Counted from the stretch's first letter, positions 51,363 through 60,398 are shown. The stretch is 64,000 nt of DNA from Leifsonia xyli (GCA_001647635.1 CP014761.1:2356001-2420000), one strand, 5' to 3'. A program made the numbers and translations. Notes: generated by a model not told the origin, from the sequence alone.

Positions 51363-52912
51363 GCGACGAGCCGATCCTCCCCGGCGAACCGCTCACGCAC
51401 GACGAGCTCGGCGAGGAGATCCGGCACGCCGTCGAGGCGCCCCCGACGCGCGTCGTGGTGATCGGCGGCGGCATGGCCGGCCTGGTCACGGCTCGCGAAT
51501 GCGCCCGGCCGGGGTTCGAGGTGACCCTGCTGGAGGCGGCGGAGCGCGTCGGCGGCAGTGTCGCCCCGCTCGACCTGGGCGGGATGACGCTGGACGCCGG
51601 CGCCGAGAGCTTCGCCACCCGCGGCGGACACGTCGCCGAGCTGCTCCACGACCTCGGGCTCGACGACGATGTGGTGCAGCCGAACCCCTCCGGCGCGTGG
51701 GTGCGCCACGGCTCGACCTCGGTCCCGCTTCCCAAGGCCGGTCTCCTCGGAATCCCGAGCTCGCCGCTCGCCTCGGACGTGGTGGCCGCCATCGGCGCGG
51801 GCGGCGCGTTCCGCGCGTACCTCGACCGTCTGATGCCGGTGCTGAAGATCGGCACCGAGCGACGGCTCGGCACTCTCGTGCGCAAGCGGATGGGCACGAA
51901 GGTGCTCGAACTCCTCGTCGCGCCGGTCGCAACCGGCGTCTACTCGGCCTCGCCGGACGACCTGGATGTCGACGTCGTCGCCCCGGGCCTCAACGCGGCG
52001 CTGACCCGGCTGGGCTCGCTCTCGGGCGCGGTCGGGGAGCTGCGGTCGGCCTCCAAGGCGGGCAGCGCGGTCGGCGGCCTCCGCGGAGGGATGTGGCGGC
52101 TGCCGCAGGCGCTCGCCGCGGACATCCAGGCGCGGGGCGGAATCATCCGCACCGGAACGGGTGCCGTGACGATCGAGCCGTGGACGCCCCGCGACGATGA
52201 AGACGAGGAGAGGCCCGGCCGCTGGATCGTCAGAACCGCCGACGGGGAGGAACTGGTCGCCGACGCCCTCGCGCTGGCCGCCCCGGCCGACGCCGCTCTG
52301 CCCCTGCTCGCATCCGTCGGCCTGGGTGACCTCTCCGAGCTGGCCTGGCCCGCCGCCTCCAGTGTCGAGCTGGTCACCCTGGTCATCGAGGACGACCGCC
52401 TGGCGTCGACCCCGGTCGGCACCGGCGTGCTCGTGGCGGATGTGCCGGGCGCCGACGTTCGCGCGAAGGCGATGACCCACTCCAGCGCCAAGTGGGCGTG
52501 GGTCGCCGAGGCCGCCGGTCCGGGACGCCACGTGGTCCGCCTCTCCTATGGACGCGCCGGACGCCAAGCTGAGACGGTCGCGCTGGCCGACGCCGAACTC
52601 CGCGCCCAGGCGATCGCCGACGCCTCCCGCCTGCTCAATATTCCGATCGCGGAATCCGCGGTGACCGCATTCGCGCGCACCCCCTGGACGAACGCCCTGC
52701 CGTATGCGACAGTGGGGCAGCGGGAACGCATCGAGCGCGTCCGCTCCGAGGTCGACGGCGTCGAGGGTCTCGAGGTCACCGGGTCCTGGCTGACCGGTAC
52801 GGGCCTCGCCTCCGTCATCCCGGATGCGCGGCGCACCGCCGAGCGCGTGCGAGGAGTCCGCTGGAAGGGCCTCACGGACGCCCTCGCGGCGGACGACCCG
52901 CAGACCGATTGA
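51359..52912 (+). CDS. hemY: Coproporphyrinogen III / protoporphyrinogen oxidase (HemY/CgoX)
   Basis: A 517-residue flavoprotein. The FAD-binding motif RVVVIGGGMAGLVTARECAR is followed by GGSVAPLDLGGMTLDAGAES, and the C-terminus carries GVEGLEVTGSWLTGTGLASV, the second FAD contact of the HemY family. In Gram-positive bacteria with ChdC, as here, this enzyme oxidises coproporphyrinogen III to coproporphyrin III. An N-terminal tail of about 33 residues precedes the Rossmann fold. It overlaps hemE and precedes a three-gene envelope cassette that separates it from chdC. Confidence 0.92.
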   Translation: MSDEPILPGEPLTHDELGEEIRHAVEAPPTRVVVIGGGMAGLVTARECARPGFEVTLLEAAERVGGSVAPLDLGGMTLDAGAESFATRGGHVAELLHDLGLDDDVVQPNPSGAWVRHGSTSVPLPKAGLLGIPSSPLASDVVAAIGAGGAFRAYLDRLMPVLKIGTERRLGTLVRKRMGTKVLELLVAPVATGVYSASPDDLDVDVVAPGLNAALTRLGSLSGAVGELRSASKAGSAVGGLRGGMWRLPQALAADIQARGGIIRTGTGAVTIEPWTPRDDEDEERPGRWIVRTADGEELVADALALAAPADAALPLLASVGLGDLSELAWPAASSVELVTLVIEDDRLASTPVGTGVLVADVPGADVRAKAMTHSSAKWAWVAEAAGPGRHVVRLSYGRAGRQAETVALADAELRAQAIADASRLLNIPIAESAVTAFARTPWTNALPYATVGQRERIERVRSEVDGVEGLEVTGSWLTGTGLASVIPDARRTAERVRGVRWKGLTDALAADDPQTD

Positions 52913-52914
52913 TC

Positions 52915-52946
52915 GACACGGACTGACCGAGACACGGACTGACCGA
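52915..52946. repeat. 16-bp tandem repeat at the heme/envelope-cassette junction
   Basis: GACACGGACTGACCGA occurs twice in tandem (52915-52930 and 52931-52946) and starts a third time (GACAC). It fills most of the 50-base gap between hemY and the inserted YtxH-like gene. Slippage duplication is the simplest explanation. Confidence 0.75.
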
Positions 52947-52962
52947 GACACTGGGAGGCGCG

Positions 52963-53271
52963 ATGCGCGGCAAGATCCTCTTCGTCACCGGAGCGGCGAT
53001 GGGCTTCGTGCTCGGCGCCCGCGCGGGACGCGAGCGCTACGAGCAGATCAAGGCCGCGGCCGTCAAGGTCTGGGAGTCGCCGACCGTGCAGAAGCAGGTG
53101 CACACGGCGCAGGACTTCGTCGCCGACAAGGTGGGCGAGTTCCCGGAGACCGCGTACATCACGGTCAAGAAGCTCATCGTCAAGGCGAACGACCGCCGCC
53201 GCGAGGCCAAGGCGCCGTACCAGGCGCCGCCGGTGGCCTCCGCACAGGGACGCAGCAACACCACGCCCTGA
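52963..53271 (+). CDS. YtxH-like small envelope protein
   Basis: A 102-residue protein behind GGGAGG. It begins with a short hydrophobic segment (MRGKILFVTGAAMGFVLGAR) carrying the G-x-x-x-G pattern of YtxH-like proteins. A charged amphipathic region follows (AGRERYEQIKAAAVKVWESP), with a Pro/Gln-rich tail. It is probably a membrane-anchored cytoplasmic helix of unknown function. It opens a cassette of three envelope genes (YtxH-like, holin-like, DUF3618) that lies inside the heme cluster. Confidence 0.7.
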   Translation: MRGKILFVTGAAMGFVLGARAGRERYEQIKAAAVKVWESPTVQKQVHTAQDFVADKVGEFPETAYITVKKLIVKANDRRREAKAPYQAPPVASAQGRSNTTP

Positions 53272-53307
53272 CGGGGGTACTGTACGGAAACGACGAGGGG
53301 AGACGCG

Positions 53308-53727
53308 ATGACCGACCGCGAACGCGCCGAGAGCGCGCGAGCCAAGTCCTTGGGCCAGCTGGTCTCCGACCTGCCCAAGCTCGTCGTCGGCCTCTTCAAG
53401 GCCGAGCTGAACCACCTCAAGGCGGAGTTCGCCGAGAAGGCGAAGTATGCCGGGGTCGGCATAGGCCTCCTCGTCGGCGCCGCGCTGCTCGCGTTCTACG
53501 CCCTGGGCGTGCTGATCGCAGCGGCCATCCTCGGCATCGCGGTCGCCCTGCCCGGGTGGGCCGCGGCGCTGATCGTCTTCGGCGCCCTCGTGTTCATCGC
53601 CGTCGTCCTCGCGCTCATCGGCATCCGGTCGTTCAAGAAGATGGACGGCGTAGCGCCCTCGCAGACCATCGACAGCGTCAAGCTGGACGCCGACGCGCTG
53701 AAGGGACTGGGCAAGTATGACAACTGA
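53308..53727 (+). CDS. Phage-holin-superfamily-like membrane protein, second paralogue
   Basis: A 139-residue protein behind GGGGAG. An amphipathic helix (LVVGLFKAELNHLKAEFAEK) precedes two hydrophobic segments (IGLLVGAALLAFYALGVLIA and ALIVFGALVFIAVVLALIGI), and the tail ends LDADALKGLGKYDN. It has the same architecture and many identical positions as the gene at 5518-5946. As there, no phage genes are adjacent, so it is a host envelope protein of unknown role. It overlaps the DUF3618 gene by 11 bases. Confidence 0.8.
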   Translation: MTDRERAESARAKSLGQLVSDLPKLVVGLFKAELNHLKAEFAEKAKYAGVGIGLLVGAALLAFYALGVLIAAAILGIAVALPGWAAALIVFGALVFIAVVLALIGIRSFKKMDGVAPSQTIDSVKLDADALKGLGKYDN

Positions 53728-53932
53728 CCGCAGCGACGTCGAGCGGGCGCGGGCGCAGCTCGCCGCGACGGTAGACGCCATCGAGTACAAGCTCAACGTG
53801 CCGAAGCGCACGGCCGAGCGCATCCAGCGGCTCCGCCAGGAAAACCCGGTCGCGCTGGCAGGCATCGCCGCCGGTGCGGCGGTCGCCGTGGCCGGAATCG
53901 TCTGGGGCGTCGTGAGCCTCGTCCGCCGGTGA
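53717..53932 (+). CDS. DUF3618 small membrane protein, second paralogue
   Basis: A 71-residue protein. The DUF3618 motif VERARAQLAATVDAIEYKLN is followed by a basic linker (VPKRTAERIQRLRQENP) and one membrane helix (ALAGIAAGAAVAVAGIVWGV) ending in RR. It is shorter than the paralogue at 5243-5521 but shares the R-x-x-L-x-x-T-x-x-x-I/L core. It closes the envelope cassette 49 bases before chdC. Confidence 0.8.
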   Translation: MTTDRSDVERARAQLAATVDAIEYKLNVPKRTAERIQRLRQENPVALAGIAAGAAVAVAGIVWGVVSLVRR

Positions 53933-53981
53933 GCCGCCGCTCGTTTTTGGCCTTCCCAGGTTTGCGAGGGAGACTGTGGGT

Positions 53982-54713
53982 ATGAGTACCCCGGCTGCCG
54001 CTCCGGCAGAGTCGTCCGCCCCCGAAACCCCCAACGACACCCCTTCCGGCTTCACGCTCTGGGCCGTCCTGCGCCGCGACCCCGCCCGTCCCGACGACCT
54101 CGACGGCACCGACGTGCCCAAGGCCGTGCAGGAGCTCGACGGCGTGATCGCCGACATCGAGTTGCAGGGCGTCACCACTCGCGGCCTCTACGACGTCTCC
54201 GGCCTGCGCGCCGACGCCGACGTCATGATCTGGCTGCACGGCCCCGAGGCCGAGACGCTGCAGTGGGGTCTCCGCCAGCTGCGACGCACCCGCCTGCTCA
54301 AGGCGCTCCTACCGACCTGGAACGCCATGGGCGTGCACCGCGACGCCGAGTTCAACAAGTCCCACGTCCCCGGTTTCCTGCGGGGCAAGGAGGCGCGCAA
54401 CTGGCTGTGCGTCTACCCGTTCGTCCGCAGCTACGAGTGGTACCTCCTCCCGGATGAGGACCGCGGCAAGATGCTCGCGGAGCACGGCCGCAAGGGCGCC
54501 GCGTTCCGCAACGTGCTCGCGAACACCGTCGCGTCGTTCGCGCTCGGCGACTACGAGTGGATCCTGCCGATGGAGGCCGACGAGCTGACCGACCTCGTCG
54601 ACATGATGCGCGAGCTGCGCTACACCGAGGCCCGCCGCCACGTCCGCGAAGAGGTCCCGTTCTACACCGGCCGGCGCATCACGGCCGCCGAGCTCGTGGA
54701 GGTCCTGCAGTGA
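53982..54713 (+). CDS. chdC: Coproheme decarboxylase
   Basis: A 243-residue enzyme (also called HemQ) that oxidatively decarboxylates coproheme to heme b with hydrogen peroxide. The ATG at 53982 is used because GGGAG lies nine bases before it. Family sequences are DADVMIWLHGPEAETLQWGL, the catalytic-Tyr region CVYPFVRSYEWYLLPDEDRG and the heme-pocket His region GKMLAEHGRKGAAFRNVLAN. Its presence shows that the coproporphyrin-dependent branch operates. Its stop overlaps the hemH start (GTGA). Confidence 0.95.
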   Translation: MSTPAAAPAESSAPETPNDTPSGFTLWAVLRRDPARPDDLDGTDVPKAVQELDGVIADIELQGVTTRGLYDVSGLRADADVMIWLHGPEAETLQWGLRQLRRTRLLKALLPTWNAMGVHRDAEFNKSHVPGFLRGKEARNWLCVYPFVRSYEWYLLPDEDRGKMLAEHGRKGAAFRNVLANTVASFALGDYEWILPMEADELTDLVDMMRELRYTEARRHVREEVPFYTGRRITAAELVEVLQ

Positions 54714-55891
54714 CGGACGCACAGACGGCCCAGCGTGTGCTGGGCGCGACCCCGGCCGCGGCCTCGGGTCCGGAGCACGTGACCGAGCCGGTCGCGTACG
54801 ACGCGATCCTGCTCGCCGGCTTCGGCGGCCCCGAGGGCCAGGACGACGTCATTCCCTTCCTCCGCAACGTCACGCGCGGCCGCGGCATCCCGGAGGAGCG
54901 CCTGGAGGAGGTGGCCCACCACTACCGCCACTTCGGCGGCGTCAGCCCGATCAACGACCAGAACCGCGAGCTGAAGGCCGCGCTGGAGGCGGAGCTCGCC
55001 TCGCGCGGCATCGACCTGCCGGTGCTGTGGGGCAACCGCAACTGGGACCCGTACCTCGCCGACGCGCTGCGCGAGGCCGATGAGCGCGGCTTCACCAAGC
55101 TGATCGCGATCGCCACGAGCGCCTACTCCTCCTATTCGAGCTGCCGCCAGTACCGCGAGGACTACGCGGCCGCCCTCGAGTCGACCGGCCTGCTCGGCCG
55201 CATCGAGATCGACAAGGTGCGCCAGTTCTTCGACCACCCCGGCTTCGTCGAGCCGTTCATCGAGGGCGTGAAGAACGCCATCGATGAGCTGCAGCAGAAG
55301 CTGCCCGGCCTCGACCCGGCGAAGGAGGTGCGCATCCTGTTCTCGACGCACTCCATCCCGTCGAGCGACGCCGCGAAGTCCGGCCCCGCCGAGCGCGGAT
55401 TCGGGGAGGGCGGCGCGTACGCCGCGCAGCACCTCGCCGTCGCCGAGGTCGTCTCGCACGCTGCCACCGGCGGCACTGTCGGGTGGGATCTGGTCTACCA
55501 GTCGCGCTCCGGCCCGCCCTCGATGCCGTGGCTGGAGCCCGACATCAACGACCGCATCGCCGAGCTGCCCGCCACGGGCGTCAAGGCCGTCGTGATCGTG
55601 CCCCTCGGATTCATGAGCGACCACATGGAGGTGCTCTGGGACCTCGACAACGAGGCCATCGAGACCAGCGACGAGAACGGGCTGGTGGCCGTCCGCGTCC
55701 CCACCCCCGGCACGCACGCGACCTTCGTGAAGGGCCTCGTCGACCTGGTCCTGGAGCGCCGCGACGGCGTCCCGGTCGACCAGCGTCCCGCCGTCACCTC
55801 GCTGGGTCCCTGGTACGACGTGTGCCGTCCGGGCTGCTGCGAGAACGTGCGCCTCGGCTTCAAGCCCGCGGCTGCGGGGCTGGCGCCGTGA
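54710..55891 (+). CDS. hemH: Coproporphyrin ferrochelatase
   Basis: A 393-residue enzyme with GTG start. It inserts Fe2+ into coproporphyrin III. Signatures are YDAILLAGFGGPEGQDDVIP, HHYRHFGGVSPINDQNREL and IRILFSTHSIPSS-type sequence (VRILFSTHSIPSSDAAKSGP) with the catalytic His, then WDLVYQSRSGPPSMPWLEPD and LGFMSDHMEVLWDLD. Four cysteines, one in SYSSCRQYRED and three in DVCRPGCCENV, match the [2Fe-2S]-type ferrochelatases of actinobacteria. It overlaps both chdC and hemC by four bases. Confidence 0.95.
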   Translation: MTDAQTAQRVLGATPAAASGPEHVTEPVAYDAILLAGFGGPEGQDDVIPFLRNVTRGRGIPEERLEEVAHHYRHFGGVSPINDQNRELKAALEAELASRGIDLPVLWGNRNWDPYLADALREADERGFTKLIAIATSAYSSYSSCRQYREDYAAALESTGLLGRIEIDKVRQFFDHPGFVEPFIEGVKNAIDELQQKLPGLDPAKEVRILFSTHSIPSSDAAKSGPAERGFGEGGAYAAQHLAVAEVVSHAATGGTVGWDLVYQSRSGPPSMPWLEPDINDRIAELPATGVKAVVIVPLGFMSDHMEVLWDLDNEAIETSDENGLVAVRVPTPGTHATFVKGLVDLVLERRDGVPVDQRPAVTSLGPWYDVCRPGCCENVRLGFKPAAAGLAP

Positions 55892-56889
55892 CCGGGACCG
55901 TGACGAGAGTCGACGGCGCCGCCGAGCGCCGCGACGGGGTGCTGCGCATCGGGACGCGCGGGAGCGCCCTGGCTGTGGCGCAGACGACAGCCGTCGCGCA
56001 GTCGATCGCCCGGGCGACCGGCCTGGACGTCGAACTCGTCACGGTCACCACGCAGGGCGACACCTCCCGTGAGTCGCTGGCGCAGCTCGGCGGCACCGGT
56101 GTGTTCGCGACGGCCCTCCGGGATGCGCTGCGCGCCGGCGAGGTCGACCTCGTCGTGCACTCGCTCAAAGACCTGCCGACCGCCCCGGCTCCGGGGCTGG
56201 TCGTCGGCGCCGTCCCCAAGCGGGCCGACGCCCGCGACACGCTCTGCGCCCGCGATGGCCTGAACCTGGAGACGCTGCCCGAGGGCGCGCGGGTGGGCAC
56301 GGGTTCCCCGCGCCGCGTCGCGCAGCTGAAGGCGCAGCGTCCCGACCTCGATGTCGTCGACCTGCGCGGCAACGTGGACACCCGGCTGGGCAAGGTCGCC
56401 GCCGGTGAACTGGACGCGGTGGTCCTCGCCGCCGCCGGGCTCACCCGTCTCGGCCGGCTCGACGCCGTGACCGACTACTTCGCGCTCTCGACCATGCCGA
56501 CCGCTCCCGGACAGGGCGCGCTCGCGCTCGAGGTGCGCGCCGGGGACGAAAAGGGACGCGGGTCCGTCGCCCGGGCCCTGTCGGCCGTCGACCATGTGAC
56601 CAGTCACGCCTCGGTCGTGGCCGAGCGCGTCGTGCTCGCCGGTCTCGAGGCGGGATGCGCCGCCCCGATCGGCGCCACCGCGCTCGTGGACGACGGACTG
56701 CTGTTCCTCACCGCGACCGTCTACCGGCCCGACGGCACGGCGCAGCTGACCGCATCCCACGCCGCGACCCCCGACTCGCTGAGCGCCGCCCACCTCGAGG
56801 AGGCCGCGACGGACGTCGGCGCCCGCGTGGTGGCCGAGCTGCTGCAGGCCGGCGCCGCCGACCTGGCGCCGCTGGGGAGCACCCGATGA
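55888..56889 (+). CDS. hemC: Hydroxymethylbilane synthase (porphobilinogen deaminase)
   Basis: A 333-residue enzyme joining four porphobilinogen units into hydroxymethylbilane. LRIGTRGSALAVAQTTAVAQ starts the first domain. GDVDLVVHSLKD-like sequence (EVDLVVHSLKDLPTAPAPGL) has the catalytic Asp region. VGTGSPRRVAQLKAQRPDLD binds substrate, and the dipyrromethane cofactor Cys lies in LEAGCAAPIGATAL. GTGA and ATGA overlaps with hemH and hemD indicate one transcript with coupled translation. Confidence 0.96.
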   Translation: MTGTVTRVDGAAERRDGVLRIGTRGSALAVAQTTAVAQSIARATGLDVELVTVTTQGDTSRESLAQLGGTGVFATALRDALRAGEVDLVVHSLKDLPTAPAPGLVVGAVPKRADARDTLCARDGLNLETLPEGARVGTGSPRRVAQLKAQRPDLDVVDLRGNVDTRLGKVAAGELDAVVLAAAGLTRLGRLDAVTDYFALSTMPTAPGQGALALEVRAGDEKGRGSVARALSAVDHVTSHASVVAERVVLAGLEAGCAAPIGATALVDDGLLFLTATVYRPDGTAQLTASHAATPDSLSAAHLEEAATDVGARVVAELLQAGAADLAPLGSTR

Positions 56890-57680
56890 CCAACACGGCG
56901 CCGACCCCGAAACCGCTCGCCGGCTGGCGGGTGCTGGTGCCGCGCGGCGGCCCGTGGGGCGACTCCGTCGCCGCCGATCTGCGTTCGAAAGGCGCGTCGC
57001 CGGTCGTCGCCGCGATGATCAACTTCGCGCCCACGGCCGACGCCCCGGCGCTCGAGGCGGCTCTGGCCCGTCTCGCGGACGGCGGCTTCGACTGGATGAC
57101 CGTCACCTCCGCCACCACAGTGGACGTCCTCAGTGCCCAGCGCGCCGTCGTCCCGCCGACCACCCGGGTCGCCGCCGTCGGCGAGACGACCGCCGCCGCA
57201 CTGGCTGCGGCCGGCTACCACGTCGATCTCGTGCCCTCGGAGGACAACTCCGCGCGAGGCCTGCTCGCCGAATGGGAGGCCGCCACCCAGGGCGCATTCC
57301 CGCTGCGCGTCCTCACCCTCCGCTCCGAGATCGCGAAGCCGTTGCTCACCGAGGGACTGCGCCGGATCGGGCACGAGGTAGAGTCGGTGGTCGCGTACCG
57401 CACCGTCGGCGTCCCGGTGCCCGAAAGGACCGTCTCCGACGTCCACGACGGGCTGTTCCAGGCCATCCTCGTCACGTCCGGCTCGGTCGCGGAGCAGGTG
57501 CAGGAGCAGCTCGGCCCGGTACCCGAGTCGACCATCATCGCCGCCATCGGCCCGCAGACGGCGCGCGACGCTCGCGCCTTCGGTCTGCGGGTGGATGTGA
57601 TCGCTGCCGAGCGCACGGCCGCCTCCCTCATCGACGCGGTCGTCCAGGTCGCGGTCGCGCGGTCCGCCGACCGCGACTAG
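56886..57680 (+). CDS. hemD: Uroporphyrinogen-III synthase
   Basis: A 264-residue two-domain protein that cyclises hydroxymethylbilane with inversion of ring D. As in most HemD proteins the sequence is weakly conserved. Recognisable elements are GWRVLVPRGGPWGDSVAADL, FDWMTVTSATTVDVL, RVAAVGETTAAALAAAGYHV and, in domain two, ILVTSGSVAEQVQEQLG and IIAAIGPQTARDARAFGLRV. Its position between hemC and hemB makes the assignment firm. It overlaps hemC (ATGA) and precedes hemB by 42 bases. Confidence 0.92.
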   Translation: MTNTAPTPKPLAGWRVLVPRGGPWGDSVAADLRSKGASPVVAAMINFAPTADAPALEAALARLADGGFDWMTVTSATTVDVLSAQRAVVPPTTRVAAVGETTAAALAAAGYHVDLVPSEDNSARGLLAEWEAATQGAFPLRVLTLRSEIAKPLLTEGLRRIGHEVESVVAYRTVGVPVPERTVSDVHDGLFQAILVTSGSVAEQVQEQLGPVPESTIIAAIGPQTARDARAFGLRVDVIAAERTAASLIDAVVQVAVARSADRD

Positions 57681-57722
57681 CGTTCGGGCACCGCTCAGCG
57701 AGCCAGGCGTAGGCTGATGTGA

Positions 57723-58703
57723 GTGAGTGAACTGCACCCCGTCATCCGCCCCCGACGGCTGCGGCAGACCCCGGCGATGCGCCGGCTGGTCGCCGAGACC
57801 CGCCTCCACCCCGCTGAGCTGATCCTTCCGCTGTTCGTGCGCGAGGGCGCCGCCGAGCCCGTCCCGATCGGCTCGATGCCCGGCGTCTCGCAGCACAGCC
57901 TCGACTCGTTGAAGCGGGTCGCGAACGAGGCGGCCGAGGCCGGCGTCGGCGGGCTCATGCTCTTCGGCGTCCCGGAGACCCGGGATGCGGTCGGATCGGC
58001 GGCGACCGACCCCGACGGCATCCTCAACGTCGCCACGCGCGTGCTCGCCGACGAGGTCGGCGACGCCCTGGTCGTGCAGACCGACCTGTGCCTCGACGAG
58101 TTCACCGACCACGGCCACTGCGGAGTGCTGGACGCGCAGGGTCACGTCGACAACGACGCCACCCTGCTCCGCTACCGCGACATGGCCGTCGCCCAGGCCG
58201 AGGCCGGCTCGCAGCTGCTCGGCCTCAGCGGCATGATGGACGGCCAGGTCGCCGCCGTGCGCGAGGCGCTCGACGACGCGGGGCACTCCGACGTCGTGAT
58301 CCTCGCCTACGCCGCCAAGTACGCCTCCGGCTTCTACGGCCCCTTCCGCGAAGCCGTGGACTCGCAGCTCTCGGGCGACCGCCGCGCCTACCAGCAAGAC
58401 CCGGCCAACCGCCGTGAGGGTCTGCGCGAGGCGCGCCTCGACCTCGACGAGGGCGCGGACATCCTGATGGTGAAGCCCGCGCTGAGCTACCTCGACGTGC
58501 TCAGCGACGTCGCCGCGATCAGCGATGTGCCGGTCTGGGCGTACCAGGTGTCCGGCGAGTACGCGATGGTGGAGGCGGCGGCCGCCAACGGCTGGATCGA
58601 CCGGAACCGCATCATCGAGGAGACGCTGGTCGGCGCGAAGCGCGCGGGGGCCGACGCGATCATGACCTACTGGGCGACCGAGGTGGCGGGGTGGCTGCGA
58701 TGA
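57723..58703 (+). CDS. hemB: Delta-aminolevulinic acid dehydratase (porphobilinogen synthase)
   Basis: A 326-residue enzyme condensing two ALA molecules to porphobilinogen. [20 protein letters not shown] is the typical start. The metal-binding segment [16 protein letters not shown], the Schiff-base lysines in [16 protein letters not shown] and [13 protein letters not shown], and [18 protein letters not shown] are present. The metal site has Asp/His-rich D-x-C-L-D with only part of the zinc cysteines, so it is probably the Mg-dependent type. It overlaps the hemL start by four bases. Confidence 0.96.
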   Translation: MSELHPVIRPRRLRQTPAMRRLVAETRLHPAELILPLFVREGAAEPVPIGSMPGVSQHSLDSLKRVANEAAEAGVGGLMLFGVPETRDAVGSAATDPDGILNVATRVLADEVGDALVVQTDLCLDEFTDHGHCGVLDAQGHVDNDATLLRYRDMAVAQAEAGSQLLGLSGMMDGQVAAVREALDDAGHSDVVILAYAAKYASGFYGPFREAVDSQLSGDRRAYQQDPANRREGLREARLDLDEGADILMVKPALSYLDVLSDVAAISDVPVWAYQVSGEYAMVEAAAANGWIDRNRIIEETLVGAKRAGADAIMTYWATEVAGWLR

Positions 58704-60016
58704 CCGATACGACGACCGATGTGAACGCCGCGCAGTTCGCGCGCGCCCAGCGTGTCATCCCCGGTGGGGTCAACTCGCCGGTCCGCGCCTACGGCTCCGT
58801 GGGCGGCACGCCGCGGTTCCTGGTCTCGGCCCGCGGGCCGTACGTCACCGACGCCGAGGGACGCGAATACGTCGACCTCGTCGCGTCGTGGGGTCCGGCC
58901 ATCCTGGGCCACGCCCATCCCGCCGTTGTCGAGGCGGTGCAGCAGGCGGCCGCGCGCGGCCTGTCGTTCGGCGCGTCCACCCCGGCCGAGACGGAGCTCG
59001 CGGAGGCCGTGATCGGCCGCGTCCCGTTCGTGGAGAAGCTGCGCCTGGTGTCCACGGGCACCGAGGCGACGATGAGCGCGATCCGCCTTGCGCGCGGCTT
59101 CACCGGCCGTCCGCTGCTGATCAAGTTCGCGGGGCACTACCACGGCCACTCCGACGGCCTCCTGGCGCAGGCCGGTTCCGGTCTTGCGACCCTGGCCCTC
59201 CCCGGTTCGGCCGGTGTGACCGAGGCCACCGCGGCGCAGACCATCGTCCTGCCCTACAACGACCTGGACGCGGTCCGCGCCGTCTTCGAGGCGCAGGGGC
59301 CGGACATCGCCGCCGTCATCACGGAGGCCGCCGCCGCGAACATGGGCGTCGTCCCGCCGGAGCCGGGCTTCAACGCCGCCCTCACGGAGCTCGCGCACGA
59401 GTACGGGGCGCTGGTCATCCTCGACGAGGTGCTGACCGGCTTCCGGGTGAGCGCCGCCGGCTACTGGGGCCTCGACCGCGGCTACACGCCCGACCTCGTC
59501 ACGTTCGGCAAGGTCATCGGCGGAGGGATGCCGCTGGCGGCCCTCGGCGGACGTGCCGAGATCATGGACTTCCTCGCCCCGGCCGGCCCGGTGTACCAGG
59601 CGGGGACCCTCTCCGGGAACCCGGTCGCCGTCGCCGCGGGCCTCGCCACGCTGGCGCACGCCGACGCGGGCGTCTACGAGCGGCTGGACGCGGTGGCCGG
59701 CACCGTCTCGACAGGCGTCTCCGAGGCCCTGGCGGCCGAGGGCGTCGCGCACCGAGTGCAGCACGCCGGCAACCTGTTCAGCTTCGTGTTCGGCGACTTC
59801 TCCGAGGCCCCGAGGACCTACGCCGAGGTGCAGCGCCAGGAGGCGTTCCGCTACCGGGCGTTCTTCCACGCGATGCTCGACGCGGGCGTCTCGCTGCCGC
59901 CGAGCGTCTTCGAGGCGTGGTTCGTCACGGCCGCGCACGACGACGCGGCCGTCGCCCGCATCCTGGACGCCCTCCCCGCCGCAGCCCGCGCCGCCGCCTC
60001 CGCCACCCCCTCCTGA
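58700..60016 (+). CDS. hemL: Glutamate-1-semialdehyde 2,1-aminomutase
   Basis: A 438-residue PLP enzyme that isomerises glutamate-1-semialdehyde to ALA, the step after HemA. The start ATG at 58700 overlaps the hemB stop. Signatures are [74 protein letters not shown] and the PLP-lysine motif [19 protein letters not shown]. It is the last gene of the heme cluster and completes the pathway encoded in this window. Confidence 0.97.
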   Translation: MTDTTTDVNAAQFARAQRVIPGGVNSPVRAYGSVGGTPRFLVSARGPYVTDAEGREYVDLVASWGPAILGHAHPAVVEAVQQAAARGLSFGASTPAETELAEAVIGRVPFVEKLRLVSTGTEATMSAIRLARGFTGRPLLIKFAGHYHGHSDGLLAQAGSGLATLALPGSAGVTEATAAQTIVLPYNDLDAVRAVFEAQGPDIAAVITEAAAANMGVVPPEPGFNAALTELAHEYGALVILDEVLTGFRVSAAGYWGLDRGYTPDLVTFGKVIGGGMPLAALGGRAEIMDFLAPAGPVYQAGTLSGNPVAVAAGLATLAHADAGVYERLDAVAGTVSTGVSEALAAEGVAHRVQHAGNLFSFVFGDFSEAPRTYAEVQRQEAFRYRAFFHAMLDAGVSLPPSVFEAWFVTAAHDDAAVARILDALPAAARAAASATPS

Positions 60017-60063
60017 CCCGTCTCCGCGCCCACCCCCGCTCTCCCCACCCACCCACGCCCGTC

Positions 60064-60119
60064 GAAGTGCAGCTTCTTGCGGTCGACACGCCGGCCAAGT
60101 GCGCAACAAGCTGCACTTC
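60064..60119. repeat. Dispersed palindromic intergenic element, copy 2
   Basis: GAAGTGCAGCTTCTTGCG (60064-60081) pairs with CGCAACAAGCTGCACTTC (60102-60119) at 17 of 18 positions around a 20-base loop containing GTCGACACGCC. The left arm equals that of the copy at 27454; the loop core is reverse-complemented. It may double as a terminator for the heme cluster 48 bases upstream. Confidence 0.7.
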
Positions 60120-60161
60120 ACGGGGGAGGGAGCGGGGTGGGCGCGGGAGGAGGGCGCGAGC

Positions 60162-60398
60162 TCAGACGTCGGGGGCGGCCGGCTCCCGGGAGAGGGACTC
60201 GACGTACGTGTAGGTCGCGGACGCGGGCCAGCCGTCCGCGTCGAGGAGCGCGTAGACGTCGAAGTTCAGCGTCCCTCCGCCCCCGGCCGCGCGGCGCAGG
60301 GTGCGCGGCGGCGCGTCCGACGACGAGCGGACAGTGACCGTCTGCGGTTCGGCGTCGGAACGCAGAAGGCGGGCGCGGAAGGTGGTGGTCCGGGTCAC
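60162..60398 (-). CDS. Small hypothetical protein
   Basis: A 78-residue protein from a GTG at 60398. It is predicted to be mainly beta (FRARLLRSDAEPQTVTVRSS, LNFDVYALLDADGWPASATY) with no signal peptide, membrane helix or cysteine. I recognise no family. It is convergent with hemL and lies 43 bases after the sugar permease gene end, so it could be a small standalone gene. Coding potential rests on codon pattern and lack of a competing frame only. Confidence 0.5.
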   Translation of the reverse strand: MTRTTTFRARLLRSDAEPQTVTVRSSSDAPPRTLRRAAGGGGTLNFDVYALLDADGWPASATYTYVESLSREPAAPDV

